Shown here: piece by piece, positions 33,853-45,900 of the stretch
How positions within the stretch are numbered: position 1 is the stretch's first letter
How the letters are laid out: every line of letters starts with the position of its first letter
Source: Phlyctochytrium arcticum
Lineage: Eukaryota; Chytridiomycota; Chytridiomycetes; Chytridiales; Chytridiaceae
Assembly: GCA_025602905.1 (NCBI GenBank)
Contig: JAHLKI010000006.1
Location: forward strand, 124,001-188,000
DNA length: 64,000 nucleotides
Reading direction: 5' to 3'
Notes under the pieces: model-generated
Database searches by the model: none
The model's input: the letters and a program-made list of their open reading frames with translations, nothing else
Told to the model about the DNA's origin: nothing
Program-made: the position numbers and the translations under genes

Positions 33853-36800
33853 ATGCTTCGCTTCGAAGATCACTTTTGGGGGACAGGCCCGGACCCCACC
33901 CTGGGTGTTCGCACACTGCACACGCTATTCCAGCAACATCTCAATGAAGCCGAAGATCTCCTCAAACTCGTCAAAGCCCGAGCGGCCGCCGAAGAGTCTC
34001 TTGCGACTGCATTAGGCGATCTCGGCCGTCATTCGCCAAACAACACCACTCATGGGCACGTCCGCCGACGCTCTGTGATGGCTGCAGCGGGACATATGGT
34101 TGGAAATGGGAGTAGTTCTCCAACGAGTGAGAAGGGGCGGATTGTGCTGGGGCAGATTAAGGAAGGGTGGAATCAGGCTACGGCTATCATATCTTCGGCG
34201 GCTGGGTCGGTGACGGCTTCATCAAAGAGTGGGGGAGGAGAGACTGCGTACCCCGTCACACCGGTGGATACGGCTGCCATGGCCGCCGACGAGAAAAAGT
34301 CGGTGTTGAACGACCCATCTTCGATTCAACCCATTGTCCGCACACTCCGAGAACACATGGTCGCAACGGCTGCAGCTCACCGGCGCCATGCGGATACATT
34401 GACCCTGTCGGTACTCACACCTCTCCAAGCATTCATCACCCAGCACCGCCGAGCCATGACCAAAAAGAAGACGGATGTCGACCAGAATTGGCAGCGGTTG
34501 GGTCAACTCGAAAAGGAAATTGCGGCTGCGCGGAGCATCTACCTCGCCCGATACCAAATTGCGCAAGAGGAAGACAAAAAGTTTAAAGAAGAGAGTGAGC
34601 GGGGCAACGAGTACCGCTCTACCGCGCCCCCACCCACGCATCTCATGGTCGGATCACGGTCATTGAGCGGCAACGAGTTTCATGCTTTGATGGAATCGCT
34701 ACGAAAGGGGACTGCATCCAAAGCTGTCATGACACCTGTAGGGTTATTCGAGTCGTGTTATTTGGGAACGGATTTGGTGGAGGCACTTCGAAAACGGTAC
34801 CCGGGGGTTCCACGCGGTGATCTTCGTGCCATTCTTCTGGAAATGGTCCGTCGGGGAATCCTCACGGTCGTGGTTGGCAATACGCCCGCAGGGGACGATG
34901 CTGAAGAGACGTTTGACGCGTCGGTGCCTTACCAGTTTGGACGGGCCATGTTGTCGACGGGTGAACCTCCGCATTTATGTGCGCGGGCTGCGGCCGACAA
35001 GGCACGACGGCAGTATGAGGATGGGATCAAGGAAGGAGAACATGCGCGGGCGGCATTGGAGTTTTGTATTACAGATTATCTGATTGCGGCTCAGGAGGGT
35101 GAGGAGTGGCGACTCAAAGTTGTTGGGGAGGTGGTCGGGGCTTTGGAAGCTGCCCAGACGTTTGCGGGGGGTGAAGTGGGTCGGATCTGGACTCCTTCCA
35201 TCTCTGAGGACAAACTAACGACCGAATGTCCCGATACGGTCCTCGATATCCCATCACCCACCGAGTCAGTACAGGCCCTGGCCCGGCTTCACCGCACAGG
35301 ACACACGCATACTCCCCCCTTTGTGTTTCTCCCTCCACCCAGCAGCACAGCTCCCCGCCCCCACCAATGTTTCGGCATCTCCCTCACCGACCTAGCCGCA
35401 ACCACCCAGTCGCCCATTCCACCCCTTCTAACCGCCTGCATCCGCTCACTGACCACATCCTTTACTGCCGGCCGCTCATCCATCGATACATGGGTCAAAC
35501 CCAACCGGGATTTAACCGCTGTGCAAATCCTACGGGTGGAATTGAATACTCGCCCCGATCTGGTTCGGGCGCTGGATAAAACCCTGGAACGGTACTCGGC
35601 TCAGGTGGTTGCCGGGGTTGTCAAACTGTTTTTGGCGGAAATGCCCGAAGGCGTCTGTCGGGCTGATATGTATGACCCATTACGAGACATTTATGTTGAT
35701 GGTATGATTTTGCTTTTGTCGCTTTGGGGAGTGGCGTGTATATACTTACTTTGGCTCATGTAGATTTTGAGCATACGCATGATAACGGGGAACGTATCCG
35801 TACTATTCGCACCGCTCTTTCGGCATTACCCGAACCCCACCGCGAGACCTTCAAACTTCTGACCTGCTACTACCACCTGTATGTTTCCACTTTTTACATC
35901 TCCATTGAGTCAATTCTAACCCATTCGATATAGACTATTAAAGGATATACCCGACGACGATACCCGTATCCTGCAATTAGCGTGTTCCATGGCTCCCTGC
36001 ATACTACGCCCAGCTCAGGAAACCAACGAGACGCTGGGACACATGCACCCATGGAAGTTTTTGTTGGAGGTTGTGTTGCGCTGGCCGGAAGTGTTTGACG
36101 GGGACCGGGTTGAGACGGTTTTGGGGGTTGGGGTTGAGGGAGGGGAGTTGACGGTTGATGTTGATGGGGCTGCGAGAGTGGGAAAAGTTGTTAGGGGAGG
36201 AGCAGCCGAAGGGTTGTTGACGCCTCCTGTTTCGGGACCCAGTTCACCTGACCGTGACCGTGACGAAGTGACGACGGGAAACCGATCAAGTTCATCATGG
36301 TTTTCGTGGTCACGCGCAACAACTCCACCCACCGAAGCCGATGACAATAACGACGCTGATGCAGCAACGGGTAAAAAGTACGCTGCAGTCACGGGCGGCG
36401 AACACGTAGGCGACGAAGACCCTCGGGACAGCCGGGCCCGAAACTTGGATTTACGGCTCAAAGACGTTCTCCGCCACGTCAAATCCCGGAAAACCGAGGA
36501 ACGCAAGACACTGATGAGTGGTGAACCTGAGCAAGGGGGAGAAGAAGAGAGTGCACTGAAGAAACGTGGATCGAATAGTTCGATTGCGACTGTTCAGAGT
36601 TTGAGGGGCGGGTTGGTCAAGGGGGCGTTGCCTTCTGTGTTTGACAAGGTTGTGGGGTCGAGGTCGCCCACGCCTACTGCGTCGTCACCTGAACCACTTC
36701 TTGTTCAAGTGGCTGCTTCTCCATCTCCATCACCACCGTCACCAGAACCTGTAGTGGAGACTCCTACTCCTACTCTGGCAATGACCAACCCCTACGAAGA

Positions 36801-37119
36801 CATTTTGTACGAAACGACCGACGCGCCAGTTGCCCCCGATGCACCTCAACCCGACTCCAACTCCCACGTGGACTCTGAATCTGATGATGATGAAGACGAG
36901 ACCGCGACCCAATTTACCGACTGCGATTCTGAGTCGGTCCGAACGGGTGTCACGCCGCACAGCGAGTACGCCTCATCTGCATCCGACTCTGACTCTGAAT
37001 CGGAGGAGGATTCGGAAGTCTCTGACTCGGAGAGTGTGCGGGATGAGTATGAGGATCAAGTCATGGTTGGGCATGATGGGCCGGATGTGAATGAGTATTT
37101 GGCGTTTGGGAAGGAGTAG
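33853..37119 (+). CDS. F-BAR, DEP and RhoGAP domain protein (Rgd3-like)
   Basis: Exons 33853-35701, 35764-35878 and 35934-37119 give 1049 aa. The ATG at 33853 is the first in frame; the frame extends a few codons upstream without ATG. The N-terminal FCH/F-BAR region begins FEDHFWGTGPDPTLGVRTLH and continues with long charged helices, predicted to bind and curve membrane. A DEP domain lies at about 279-350 (GLFESCYLGTDLVEALRKRY). The RhoGAP domain lies at about 506-690 (CFGISLTDLA, VVAGVVKLFLAEMPEGV, then HRETFKLLTCYYHL). This order is that of fungal Rgd3-type GAPs. The canonical GIFRVSG arginine-finger loop is not seen; the region reads TAGRSSIDTWVKPN, so the catalytic mode may differ. The tail is Ser/Pro- and Asp/Glu-rich and likely disordered. 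Confidence 0.88.
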
Positions 37120-38538
37120 GTTATTAGGACTAGATCTTATGTGATTTTTGTAGTTTTTTTTTACTCGTAGTTGGTGGCATTCGTTATATAGACTGCTCAT
37201 AATTTGGACCATATATATTGTCTTTTCAAGGAAAGAAACAGGGCTGATGCAAGTAACATACTCGAGTATAGATTTGGTGTTGAGAATTCATTGTGCATCA
37301 CACTAATTACTCAACTGACTATGGTGTAGTTCAGGTGGGTGTGCAATTGCCAATTGAAGCATGATATTCCTAATTTCCCACCCAGATCCCCACCTTCTGA
37401 CCCGACAACACCTCTCTGAAACGCATCTCCGGATGCATCTGCCTGCAGTATGGGATTGTCTCTCAAAGCATGGTTGAATTTGTTGTTGGCATGGGCAAGA
37501 TGTATTGGTGGCTCCGATCCCAGCCGACCGAGGCGACCCCACACACCCAAAGACCCCAACCTCGTACATTGTGGGGGTGCAAGTATTAGCCGGGCCTTTT
37601 CAAATTCCAGAAGCCTCATCAATTCAATGAAAGCCGCAGCACCGCACAGGGCCACAAACCGGCGGGAATGCCAATGGTCCAAAGTCTCCAATTCATTTAC
37701 CAGTCGTTTACCGGCGCCGTGGAATACCTCTAAAATTCTACATGCAGCCCAACACACCCATTTTGTTCCAGCACCTGGAAAGTGATAGTTATCTGGGCTG
37801 GCCTTTGCCTACATCGCGTCGTTTTAGCTATCGCGTGGATGTGATAACTTTAGTTCTTTCGCGGCCGCCCAAGGCCCGGAGAATCCTAGCTAGGCCCACC
37901 CGAGTCCACCCGATACAAGAAATAACTTGGCTGATCGCAGCTGCGGCTTTTTGCGCGGCTCTTGCGCGTTGCGGAACGGATTAATGGACTGTACAGCCAC
38001 CCATCTTGGAACACCTCTGGTAAACAAAGCACACTTCCAGCTTTTTTTATGGGCTACATATGATATAAAAGGGCCTTCTCTTCTGGTTTTTCCCCCGCTG
38101 TCTTTGTCGCTGGGTGTCTCCGTCGTCGCTGCCGTGGTTTCTGAAAAGGTAATTGTTTTGAAGGGCAAAAAGTGATGAATGAACCGCCGCTAAACGAAAA
38201 AGAATTCAAACAGATCCAGGAAATTTTATCGCCAACACCCGCAGCGCACAACATATCCCTCGTGAGCTTCGATTGAAGTGTACGCTTTAGCCGTCGGCGC
38301 TCTATATATTCAGTCCCCATCCATTCCTCCCGCTCCAAGTCAGAGTGGGGTTCTTTTTCTTTGTGGAAATACTTCAGATCTGAACGTCGAGGATAACCAG
38401 GACTTGCTCATTCGGCAGTGTTGAAACCTCGGAACAGAACAATACGTGAGTACCAGCTTGTGTTTAAATACAAGTGATAAGGGAGAACTCACAATAGAAA
38501 TTTCGATAGAAACCTCATCATCCCAAAACTCCGAAAAG
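37120..38538. other. Intergenic region and CNT 5' region, with one doubtful ORF
   Basis: A minus-strand frame (37311 to about 37800) gives GAGKRLVNELETLDHWHSRR and CGAAAFIELMRLLEFEKARL. It resembles a protein but has no ATG before mid-frame and no family match; I leave it as a possible remnant. A TATA-like ctatatatt lies at about 38302-38310. A likely leader intron runs 38446-38497 (gtgagtacc...acaatag), just before the transporter ATG. Confidence 0.4.
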
Positions 38539-40308
38539 ATGCACCCTCCAGACACGACAACGACTCAGGCCCCGGCTGCCTTGTCATCCGACTCCAAAGA
38601 CCCCAATCACTCGGCTACGACCATCGAGACCAATGCCGACTACGAGGCTAAGCGGGCCGCTGCCCTCCCCGTCTTTGATGAGGAAGAGGACCGCCGTCGC
38701 CAGGAAGCTAAACCCATCATCGGCAAACGCCCTGTCAAAGCCTTTAGCAAGGATCTCGCCATCTGGCTCTCTTTAACCGCCTACGCCATTGCTGTCTGGG
38801 TCCGTGGCGATGGCAAGGACGGTGTCGGTTTCTTTACCGCCGTCTGGGTCTTCATCACTCTCCGTCTCCTCGCCCGCCACATCAACATGACCAAACTCCT
38901 CTACCGCCCCATTGGCGGCATCTGGAACAACACTGTCGGCCGCGGCGCCAAGCTCTTGCCAAAGTGGATCATTTGGGGCTCGTTGCTCATCGCCACCCTC
39001 GCTGCCCTCCTTATTGTCGCCATCACAACCACCAGTGAGATTTCCACACGCATGGAACGTATCCAGTCCTTCCTCGGCGTCCTGGTTCTTCTTGCCGTTG
39101 CTACCATTACCTCCCGCAAAATCCGCGCAATCTCCCTCCAGACCGTCTCCATGGGTGTGTTTTTCCAATTCATCATTGGTCTCCTCGTCCTCAAATCTGA
39201 AGGTGGTGCCTCGGCCTTCCGCTGGTTCTCCGGCTTTGTCACGGGTTTCCTCTCCTACTCTCACGATGGTCTCACTTTCCTCTTTGGCGAGGTCCCTAAA
39301 ACCAACTTTGCCGTAAACGTCCTTCCCGCCGTCATCTTTTTCTGTGCCTTCATCTCCATCGTCTACTACTGGGGTGGTATGCAGTACGCCGTCGCCAAGA
39401 TGGGCGCCATCATGATGCATCTCTTTGACACCTCTGGTGCCGAATCCATTGTCGCCGCCGCCTCCCCCTTTGTCGGTCAAGTCGAAAACGCGTTGCTGGT
39501 CCTCCCGTTCATCGAATACATGACCAAATCCGAACTCCACGCCATCATGACCTGTGGTTTCGCCACCATTTCAGGGTCCGTCTTGCTCGGCTACGCCCTT
39601 ATTGTCGGTAACTCCTTCTTTATCCTGACCGCCTGTCTCATGTCCATCCCCGCCTCCCTCGCCCTCACCAAACTCCGCTACCCCGAAGAAGAAGTCTCCC
39701 TCACCAAGGGCCGTGTCATTGTCCCCAAATCCGAAGATGAAGCCTGCAACTTTTTGCACGCCGCCGGAAACGGTGCCGCCACCGGTGCTCAACTTGTCAT
39801 CCTTATTGCCGCCACCCTTCTCGCCATTGTCGCTCTCTTCAAGGCCGCCGACGGCCTCGTCGGCTGGATCTTCCACACCATCGACGTCTACAAGGCCGGC
39901 GACGAAGGCATCGACAAAGGCGCCGGCTCCCATGACCACTGGATCTCCATCTCTTACATCCTCCGCTACCCCTTCTACCCCATCGCCTGGCTCCTTGGTG
40001 TCCCCGGAAAAGACTGCCTGGCCGCCGGCGAGATCATTGTCCAGAAAATCGTCGTCAACGAATTCGTCGCCTACGATCTCATGGACAAGGCCTTCAAGGC
40101 TGCCAAAATCTTGCCCCGCACCCAACAAATCCTGGCTTTTGCTCTCTGTGGATTCGGAAACATTGGTTCAGTCGGAATTCAAGTCTCGGCTCTTGGCGCT
40201 CTCGCTCCCTCCCGCAAGAAGGACTTGGCCCAGTTGGCCATTTCTGCCATGTTGGTCGGAAACATGGCTACCTGGATGACGGCCGCCGTCGCTGGATGCA
40301 TGCTGTAA
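38539..40308 (+). CDS. Concentrative nucleoside transporter (CNT/SLC28, NupC family)
   Basis: This plasma-membrane cation-coupled importer of nucleosides is 589 aa from the first in-frame ATG. The upstream frame has no ATG and contains a likely leader intron. A ~75-aa charged cytosolic N-terminus precedes many hydrophobic segments. CNT hallmarks are in the C-terminal half: SEVVGQ-type core seen as FVGQVENALLVLPFIEYMTK, the helix HAIMTCGFATISGSVLLGY, and near the end FALCGFGNIGSVGIQVSALG with MLVGNMATWMTAAVAGCML. No introns interrupt the coding region. Codons are strikingly C-ending (gtc, ctc, atc, gcc), unlike neighbours, suggesting high expression. CNTs are uncommon in Dikarya but present in early-diverging fungi, which fits salvage feeding. 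Confidence 0.93.
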   Translation: MHPPDTTTTQAPAALSSDSKDPNHSATTIETNADYEAKRAAALPVFDEEEDRRRQEAKPIIGKRPVKAFSKDLAIWLSLTAYAIAVWVRGDGKDGVGFFTAVWVFITLRLLARHINMTKLLYRPIGGIWNNTVGRGAKLLPKWIIWGSLLIATLAALLIVAITTTSEISTRMERIQSFLGVLVLLAVATITSRKIRAISLQTVSMGVFFQFIIGLLVLKSEGGASAFRWFSGFVTGFLSYSHDGLTFLFGEVPKTNFAVNVLPAVIFFCAFISIVYYWGGMQYAVAKMGAIMMHLFDTSGAESIVAAASPFVGQVENALLVLPFIEYMTKSELHAIMTCGFATISGSVLLGYALIVGNSFFILTACLMSIPASLALTKLRYPEEEVSLTKGRVIVPKSEDEACNFLHAAGNGAATGAQLVILIAATLLAIVALFKAADGLVGWIFHTIDVYKAGDEGIDKGAGSHDHWISISYILRYPFYPIAWLLGVPGKDCLAAGEIIVQKIVVNEFVAYDLMDKAFKAAKILPRTQQILAFALCGFGNIGSVGIQVSALGALAPSRKKDLAQLAISAMLVGNMATWMTAAVAGCML

Positions 40309-40990
40309 TCCCCCCCTCTCCCCTTCCTCCATCAACTCTCATCTCATCTGTGACAAACTTTCTGCCACTTGCACACTCCCGAATACCTCATCCTGCCACC
40401 ACCACCAACAACAACACCCTCTCAACCATTTTTTTCACTTTTTTTGAACCTTTTTTTTGAACCCGAAACCCAACCCTTTTTCTACTTTTTTTCCCCCTCT
40501 AATCGTCATCGTCTCGTTCAAGTAGTTTTTTTTTGGGTTTTTTTGTTTACCTAAATTAATGCGTGTGTATGTACTGGTTTATATACAATCGTCGCAAAAC
40601 AAATTTGTCCAATGGGTCTTTGGGAGTTTTGAATGGGTTCTATCCATCGTTGTGTGATGTGGGAATGTTGGACGACTGATCGCGCGGGTCATAAATTCAT
40701 AGTGGCCTTTTGTGAGAGCTGTGCGCATACTGAGATTCCGATGCTCCGACTACGGCGCCGTCTGTATGTTGGTTCGCTCAACTTCGCGGAGGGGAAAGAA
40801 CCTCTGGGCATAGAGTTTCCCCTGACTGCAGTCCTGATCAGAAACTCATTGCACAGTTTAGTCAGGAGTAGCGAAATTAGTAGCGAAATTTGTTACGGTA
40901 TGATAATTTACATCCAATGAGATTATGAGAAAGCGTCCTATCTTATTTTTTAACCAATGATCCCATTGAGAAATGTATGGTTAAAAGGTT
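40309..40990. other. CNT 3' region
   Basis: C- and T-rich sequence with T-runs at 40437-40540 is likely the 3' UTR and terminator. No gene is supported up to the duplicated block at 40998. Confidence 0.45.
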
Positions 40991-40997
40991 CTTTCAC

Positions 40998-41354
40998 GCC
41001 TGCCAACTCCCAAATCCATCCCAAGGATGATTCAATCTCGTCACATCCAACAAAAAAAACGGGCCTAACGGATGCCCAACCAAACTCCATACACATTTGC
41101 GCTCAAATCGTCAACACATCTCGAACTTGAAACAAGACATCAGGGCCACCCAGCTCTACCATTCGCTTGCCAAAGTGCTTCACGACCGCCAGATTGGGTC
41201 CAGTACACAACGTTCCTCGGGTATATGGATCCGTCGAGGTCTCGGCGACAATCATGTCAATCATTTTCAGCAACATGGTTGGAAATTCGTCAGAGGGGTC
41301 GTTGCGGGGAGTGTTTGTCATTTGGGCCATTTTGGTGGTTGGGTTTGGTGTTAG
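40998..41354 (-). pseudogene. Duplicated unknown protein exon, copy A (damaged)
   Basis: The minus strand encodes TTKMAQMTNTPRNDPSDEF, then MIVAETSTDPYTRG, then RMVELGGPDVLFQVRDVLT. The frame ends at TGA where copy B has TGG, and after that A carries an extra four bases relative to B. I do not recognise the family. The copies share ~355 bp at roughly 80% identity, with the protein better conserved than third positions. A TTACGTCA site lies ~215 nt upstream, at 41571-41578, in both copies' flanks. Confidence 0.5.
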
Positions 41355-41570
41355 TCGCAAACCAAGATGTGATGTCGTCTATTTGAACCATGGCTGACGT
41401 TCCTTGATGGTATAGAAGGAAGGACGAACAACTCGAGAACTATTTCCTTGGAGTATGGATTCTCTGATTACAGTAGACTTCTGATCAAGACTTTTGAGTA
41501 CCACACCCCGGACCACACCAAACGAACGACCTTGACTTTCGCGCCTCTAGAGAGAGCGGGTGTTCCCGGC

Positions 41571-41578
41571 TTACGTCA
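41571..41578. promoter_or_regulatory. CRE-like TTACGTCA upstream of copy A
   Basis: The octamer matches the bZIP (ATF/CREB) site TGACGTAA. Surrounding sequence (cccggcttacgtcagg) is shared with copy B, so it was part of the duplication. Confidence 0.45.
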
Positions 41579-42207
41579 GGTACAAGCTCCCGAGAAGTTC
41601 CTAACTTTTCCGACCTATCACGGCACAACGATGTGCACCGAGGAGTGTCACTTACACTTTATTATTCTTTTAGCTTGCTGTCCTCATCTTCTATTCACTT
41701 GAGGACTGGTATAAGCCCGTAATCAAGCCATGGCATTGGTCGGCCAGACTCCAACAATTTACCGAGTCAACCGCCCCATAATGCCTGCCGGATTGCAATT
41801 ACCCACTGAAATGGTGCCCAGATTGTTGGGCAGCACAATCCGAGATATGCCCTTTGCTTAGTATCTAGAGCGTTGAAGAATGTTGCGCAGCCTCACCTGT
41901 AGGCATGGGCAGCAGTGTTACTAGGGCAACCGGTCAAGCAATTGGAGGCAGTTTATACTGCATTGGCCACCAATCCACAGCGACAAGATTCTATTGCATG
42001 TGGCAGGTACACGTTCCTAGTCTTTTGGGAAAAAATACTTATTCATTCCAAACCGGTCGGTGTTCAATCCCAGCGTAGAGTTTTGTTCCAGACTAGCGAG
42101 ATTTATGAATGTTATTTCCATCTAATGACAAATTCCCTCTACTGCAGTTACAAGTAAGAAACTCAATTAACAAATTTATGTGCATGAAGAGGTAGGGGTA
42201 GTTCTCA

Positions 42208-42560
42208 CGCTTGCCAACTCCCAATTCCATCCCAAGCATGATTCAATCTGGTCACATCCAAGCAAAAAAACCGGCCCAACGGATGCCCAAATTCCACACA
42301 CTTTTCCCCCCAAACCGTCAACACATCTCGAACTTGAAACAAGACATCAGGACCACCCAGCTCAACCATTCGCTGGCCAAACTGCTTCATAATAGGTCTG
42401 TTGGGTCCACCCAACGGGTTTCGGGTGTCAATATCCGTGGAGGTTTCGGCGACAATCAAGTCGGTGATTTTCCGCATCATGTTCGGGATTTCATCGGAGG
42501 CGTCGTTGCGGGGAGTTGTCTTCAATTGGGCAGCCTTGGTGGTTGGGTCCGGTCGGCGCG
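42208..42560 (-). pseudogene. Duplicated unknown protein exon, copy B
   Basis: It encodes KTTPRNDASDEIPNMMRK, then LIVAETSTDIDTRN, then RMVELGGPDVLFQVRDVLTV, and continues past copy A's stop to WGEKCVEFGHPLGRFF and a natural-looking end. The start is unclear: the Met of copy A is absent, and the nearby ATG is in another frame that soon stops. So at least one copy, and perhaps both, is nonfunctional. Between the copies (41361-42207) an isolated fragment LQLPTEMVPRLLGS recalls an F-box helix, but it is too short to call. Confidence 0.45.
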
Positions 42561-42589
42561 TTGATTCATGGTCCCCGGGTGTTTCCGGC

Positions 42590-42597
42590 TTACGTCA
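42590..42597. promoter_or_regulatory. CRE-like TTACGTCA upstream of copy B
   Basis: Second copy of the duplicated bZIP-type site, in tccggcttacgtcactt, about 40 nt upstream of the coding similarity. Confidence 0.45.
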
Positions 42598-42902
42598 CTT
42601 CCGGAAGTTCCCGTAGATTCAGGTTCTACATCAATCCTGTATAAACCCCACCTACCGACCTACTTCACTCAGGCTTCCTGTCCACCGTACAGAATATGAA
42701 CTTCCAGACTTGGCTGGCTATCATCTCCAATATAAGACTAAATTTCTGTCTGCCTTCATAGAACAAATTTGGGCGATCGAGTCACCTACAAAAATGATGC
42801 GTTTTGTATCGACGGAAGCGCAGAGAAAAATGATAAATAAGTTATTAAGGTAGTTCAGGGTGGACACTCCCTATCACGAAACAATAACCATACAGAAATT
42901 TC

Positions 42903-45900
42903 CTACTCCTTTAGCTTGTTGAACATTGCTATCCACTCAATGGCCGCTTGTGCTTTCTCGAACTGTAAGAAATAGCCGATTTCCGATTCCTGGCATGTCA
43001 CAAGTACTGAAGCACTATCCGATTGCTCCTCGTTGCGTAACTCGCAAGTCATATCTGCTGTCAAAAAGGTAATTCCCTGACAAACAAACTAATGTAAGCT
43101 TCGCAAATAATGAACAAGGTTCATGCGGACTGACCCGAGAACGTGCTACAGGCATTAAATGCATATACACTTTGGTTAGTATGATTTGGTAGATTCTCCA
43201 GGGGGCGTGGAACAAGGGCTGTCCTAAGCGAGCTGGACGAACGGGGACCATTGATCCAGCGTCACGGGCCGCGTCCAGGGTGCTGATGCGTTTGCTGTGC
43301 GTTTGGAAAGACTAGAGAGAGAGGGAATAATGATAAATCACCAATGTTGACATGTATAACCTATGTTTTATCTCATACTTACCATGCGCCAAGACGATGT
43401 GGTTCCCATTTTGCCTCCCTCCGAGTTGGCCCTATGATTTTTCATCATAGAATCAAAGATCTTGAACCCCAGGAAGCTACCCCCCAATACTCCGGCGACC
43501 ATAACCTCCAACGTTACTCGGATTGCCGGCTGTATCGATCCCGCCATGAAATTCCCAAGCATCAACCCCACCATGGCTGCCCCCAATACCCTCATATTGA
43601 CCGCATTTAGCATGATAAACTGGGTTTCTCGAGCAGGAATGGATGGAGAATCTGTCACCTTCTTGGCGAGGTACAGCGCACCAAGGATGAGCGGTCCCGT
43701 GAGACCGATCAGCCCGAATAGAAACTTGGGCTGGGTTTGACTGCTTCCGCATATATAGTAGCGTTCTGAAGACGACGCGATGTAAACCAAGACTGGTGCC
43801 GGTCGATCAATAAGCAGCCAGCTCAGAACCAAGACCTATGAAAGTCGGAAGCCGAGGGTATACAATTTAATGGGAATGTTCGCAGATGCATCTTGTGGGA
43901 TGATATTTAACTGGCATACCGCGTAGACAAGCACTATGAAACCCGCGATAGCATTGTACCAGTATGTTTCTCGCTGCGAGAGTTTCTGCTGCAGGCTCAG
44001 CGGATTTTTGTGTCGAGTGTAGTAATAGTGTGCTTTTACCAGTAGCGCTCTGCACGACGAGGGATTTGTATTTAGTTTGCCCCATAACAAATTACACTCA
44101 ATAATACGTACGAGGTGATAAATCCCAGTGTAGGTACTGCCATTACGACCTGCACCATACAACTCGCGCTGGACGGTCTCACAACCTCAGTCATGGGAAG
44201 CGCAAAAAGAGTTGCAATTCCGAGATACAATAACCCATTTGCCACAAGAAGTGTCTGGTCTGATGCAATCCGCAAAAGAGCAAATATCCCTCCTGCAAGA
44301 GTCACCACGCAGAGTATGGCACAGAACGCTGCGACAATTTTGAACGTAGATTCGTCAACGGATGGGTTAGCCAAATTCCCTGCGCTCACGGCCGTCATTG
44401 TTGTATTTGTGTTAATATTGAGCGATGACAGCGCAGTCATAGCCCTTCCCGTCAACCCTTTTAGCTCTTCTCCCAGGACGAATTCTCCAGTGAGGGGTGA
44501 TACCAGAGAATATTTAAACAGTCGAAATCGCTTATCCCGCGAATCGTAAAAATCGCGAAATACGACGGTTGAGAGGCCTTGGTACGCTTGATTGAATGCT
44601 TCGAAAATTTGGTTTCTGACTTGAACGTAGCCTTGCTGAGATGTGACGGGGAAGCTGGCGGCTGGAAGACTCGTGATGAGGGAGTCGTTGACAAATTTGG
44701 GAAGAGAACAGTCCCAGCCTTCGTAACTGGCTTGGCAACTGCAGAGGTCATCGGCTACGCAAGATCCAGTCCCAACGCAACCACGGGATGCACAAAGTGC
44801 TGTAGTTATTGTCACAGTAAGCATCTGTACCAAAGCACAATGAAAGTGACTGATTACTTACGGAGTCGACATTTCATCTCCGAACTTGCCCCAGTCGGCA
44901 GCATGTATCGGGGTGGCAAACATTGAATTATTTTGACCGGAATTGCCACTTCAGCCAAGCCATACTGGCTCCCTACGGTTCGTTGCTCAATCTGGAGCTG
45001 ATGATCTCCAACGCCTCCCGATACAGCGACCCCCGAAAATGTCACTTCATCGCCCAGCAACATACGCAAGGCCTTACCGCTTATAGCTGCTGTTGAGTTC
45101 TGGCCTGTCGAGAGATAAAGCAAAATAGCGGGATCTAGTGGATCTGAAAAGAATTTGTTCCCGAGCAGATCCACCCCTTTCACCTGAATATCCGGCAAGG
45201 ACACGCCAGATGTGGTCGTAATCAAATCGCCTCCATTTGACACCACAATTCCACTGATTCCCGTCCCTCCACCTGTCGCCCCTTTCGCTGTATTATCCAC
45301 GTACACATTCCCATTTTGAACGGGCAAGATATCCTGCTGGGTCGAGTACCACCCTCCCCCTCGAAGCTTAGCTACATTGGCTTGAAAAATATTGTTTGTG
45401 ATCCGAAAATGTGTGGGAGATTGCATGTTGGCAACATAAACCCCGGCTCCGTTTACAGCATTATTTCGAAGGAAGGTGTTGTTTGTGACGACCAGAGCGT
45501 TGCCGTACCAGAGGTCGCAGTAGATGGCGCCGCCGTTGCCTACGGCCTTATTATCACTGAAGGTATTGCGTACAAATGTCAGGTTGCCACCACACTGCCG
45601 TACGATACTGCCGTCTCCTGGGCCCCGGTTATCTGCAAACTCATCCGAATTAAAAATCGATAGCTGCATGATGGTGAATACTGCGCGAAGAAACAAACCT
45701 GTGAAAAGATTGTTGACAGCCAGCATCCGTGAAATTCGGTCGGCGAATACGAACAAAACTGGGTGGTCCAGTCCACTGCCCGTCACAGGTGGGTGGTTTT
45801 TGAATGTGGAATTATGTATTTCCAGAGCAATACGGAAAGCGAGAAGCAAAGGCCCTGTGTTGCTTTCAAAATAGAGATTGGAGAAGATGAAAGGTTTGGC

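Noticed and set aside
36015..36506. Minus-strand frame within the RhoGAP tail
   Set aside because: Antisense of a low-complexity coding region; no recognisable protein.
38773..39540. Long minus-strand frame of 255 codons, rich in Gly, Asp and Glu
   Set aside because: It mirrors the C-ending codons of the nucleoside transporter; no motif or start context supports it.
39571..40128. Second long minus-strand frame over the transporter
   Set aside because: Same antisense effect of strong codon bias.
41790..41860. F-box fragment
   Set aside because: Only about 14 residues resemble an F-box helix, with no continuing frame.
43836..43838. Nonsense codon inside the minus-strand receptor 7TM region
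   Set aside because: An intron with donor after the VYA codons and acceptor ttcatag removes it and restores a continuous TM4, matching the partner receptor.
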